Source: Terramyces sp. JEL0728
Taxonomy: Eukaryota > Chytridiomycota > Chytridiomycetes > Rhizophydiales > Terramycetaceae
Length of the DNA: 64,000 bases
NCBI GenBank assembly: GCA_027603945.1
Contig: JADIIU010000072.1
Coordinates: 1 to 64,000, forward strand
Direction of reading: 5' to 3'
Both the position numbers and the translations under genes were made by a program. This document shows positions 63,455 through 64,000 of this stretch, in pieces. A model generated the notes under the pieces. That model searched no databases, was not told the origin of the DNA, and was given only the letters and a program-made list of their open reading frames with translations. Positions within the stretch are counted from its first letter, which is position 1. Each line of letters starts with the position of its first letter.

Positions 63455-64000
63455 ATGCCAACAAATTTCCAATATTCCAGAATGGACAGTCCAAGAGTCA
63501 ATTTTAATTTAAAGAAAATCAGACAGCTAAACGGGCAGGAAAAGATTGATCTCTTAAAGGACTATATAAAGACCAAGTCGTTCAGCGAAGCAATATTTGT
63601 TTATGAATTAATTGTGAAAAACGGAATTGCAAATCGTCTCACTTATGGCCACCATCACACCCTATTCCACCTGCTGCTAAAAAGGGCAGAGGAGTGCAAA
63701 CCAACTATCCAATTAATTTACGAGCAGCTGAACTTGTACAAATTTGAACCGACTGAAAACTTTTTGAACGATTATCTGATTTGCTTGGTAAAGTGGGGAG
63801 AGATCAACCACGCAAAGCAAATGATTGAACAGATGATTAAAGATGATATACAAATCCACGTTTCTGGATGGTCCTACTTGTTCAAGTTCTACAATAAACA
63901 AATCGGAGCTGCTGCTTGGAAAGAAGGTGCCGAAATGTATGAAAAATTTCAGCAGATTATTCCTAAACAAAGACCAGATAGGGCCACATTCATATCGGTG
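63455..64000 (+). CDS. PPR-like helical-repeat protein (3' end outside window)
   Basis: Open from ATG 63455 (MPTNFQYSRMDSP; Met at 63482 also in frame) to the window end without a stop. The 182 visible residues are helical pairs of about 35 residues, e.g. FSEAIFVYELIVKNGIANRL, FLNDYLICLVKWGEINHAKQ and WSYLFKFYNKQIG, as in pentatricopeptide repeat proteins that handle mitochondrial RNA. A mitochondrial role is inferred; the strength of the repeat match cannot be computed here. Confidence 0.65.
   Translation, partial: MPTNFQYSRMDSPRVNFNLKKIRQLNGQEKIDLLKDYIKTKSFSEAIFVYELIVKNGIANRLTYGHHHTLFHLLLKRAEECKPTIQLIYEQLNLYKFEPTENFLNDYLICLVKWGEINHAKQMIEQMIKDDIQIHVSGWSYLFKFYNKQIGAAAWKEGAEMYEKFQQIIPKQRPDRATFISV

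Noticed and set aside
1..64000. tRNA, rRNA, CRISPR, transposon or telomeric repeats
   Set aside because: No convincing cloverleaf, rRNA block, transposase, reverse transcriptase, terminal inverted repeat or regular spacer array was seen by eye.

Overview
The window is eukaryotic nuclear DNA, most likely from an early-diverging fungus. Evidence for a fungus: six Zn2Cys6 transcription factors with fungal-type architecture, two membrane proteins with a CBM19-like chitin-binding module, and fungal versions of Srv2/CAP, AYR1, ELP5, NOC3 and YPI1. A CCDC34-like protein, a FANK1-like protein and a long coiled-coil protein hint at a flagellated (zoosporic) lineage. I cannot name the species.

Genes are extremely dense, with gaps often below 100 bp and one pair of convergent stop codons that overlap. 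Most non-receptor genes carry introns of only 17-25 nt; nearly eighty can be placed by frame and homology. They follow GTA...(T/C)TAA(T/C)...AG, so the likely branch adenine lies only a few bases from the acceptor. Reading frames therefore break often, and many genes here were assembled from several short frames.

Layout. 1-8.7 kb and 11.8-15.0 kb: nine paralogous intronless seven-helix receptors of the cAMP-receptor-like/class E type on both strands, interrupted by an aldo/keto reductase, a CCDC34-like gene, a gamma-glutamyl phosphate reductase and a flavin monooxygenase. 15.4-39 kb: housekeeping genes (FAD oxidoreductase, CAP, DnaJ, Elongin A, RidA, coiled-coil protein, NEDD8-activating UBA3, PP1 inhibitor YPI1, RING-type E3, CCT8, NOC3, ELP5, SLC35C2-like transporter, hydrolase, FANK1-like, BTB, OXLD1). 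38.2-39.7 kb: a tandem pair of CBM19-TM-SH3 proteins. 40-43.6 kb: a P4 flippase. 43.9-56.7 kb: six head-to-tail Zn2Cys6 regulators with an AYR1-like reductase among them. 57-64 kb: pyrimidine 5'-nucleotidase, two unassigned membrane proteins, a Rieske oxygenase fused to a long membrane domain, and the start of a PPR-like gene.

How the parts may work together (inference): the receptor array and the CBM19-TM-SH3 pair look like surface sensing modules, and the regulator array is a lineage-specific set of paralogous transcription factors. The receptor genes share a CGCGT-type element at a nearly fixed distance before the ATG and a short C-terminal motif, which suggests common control and common handling of the receptors.
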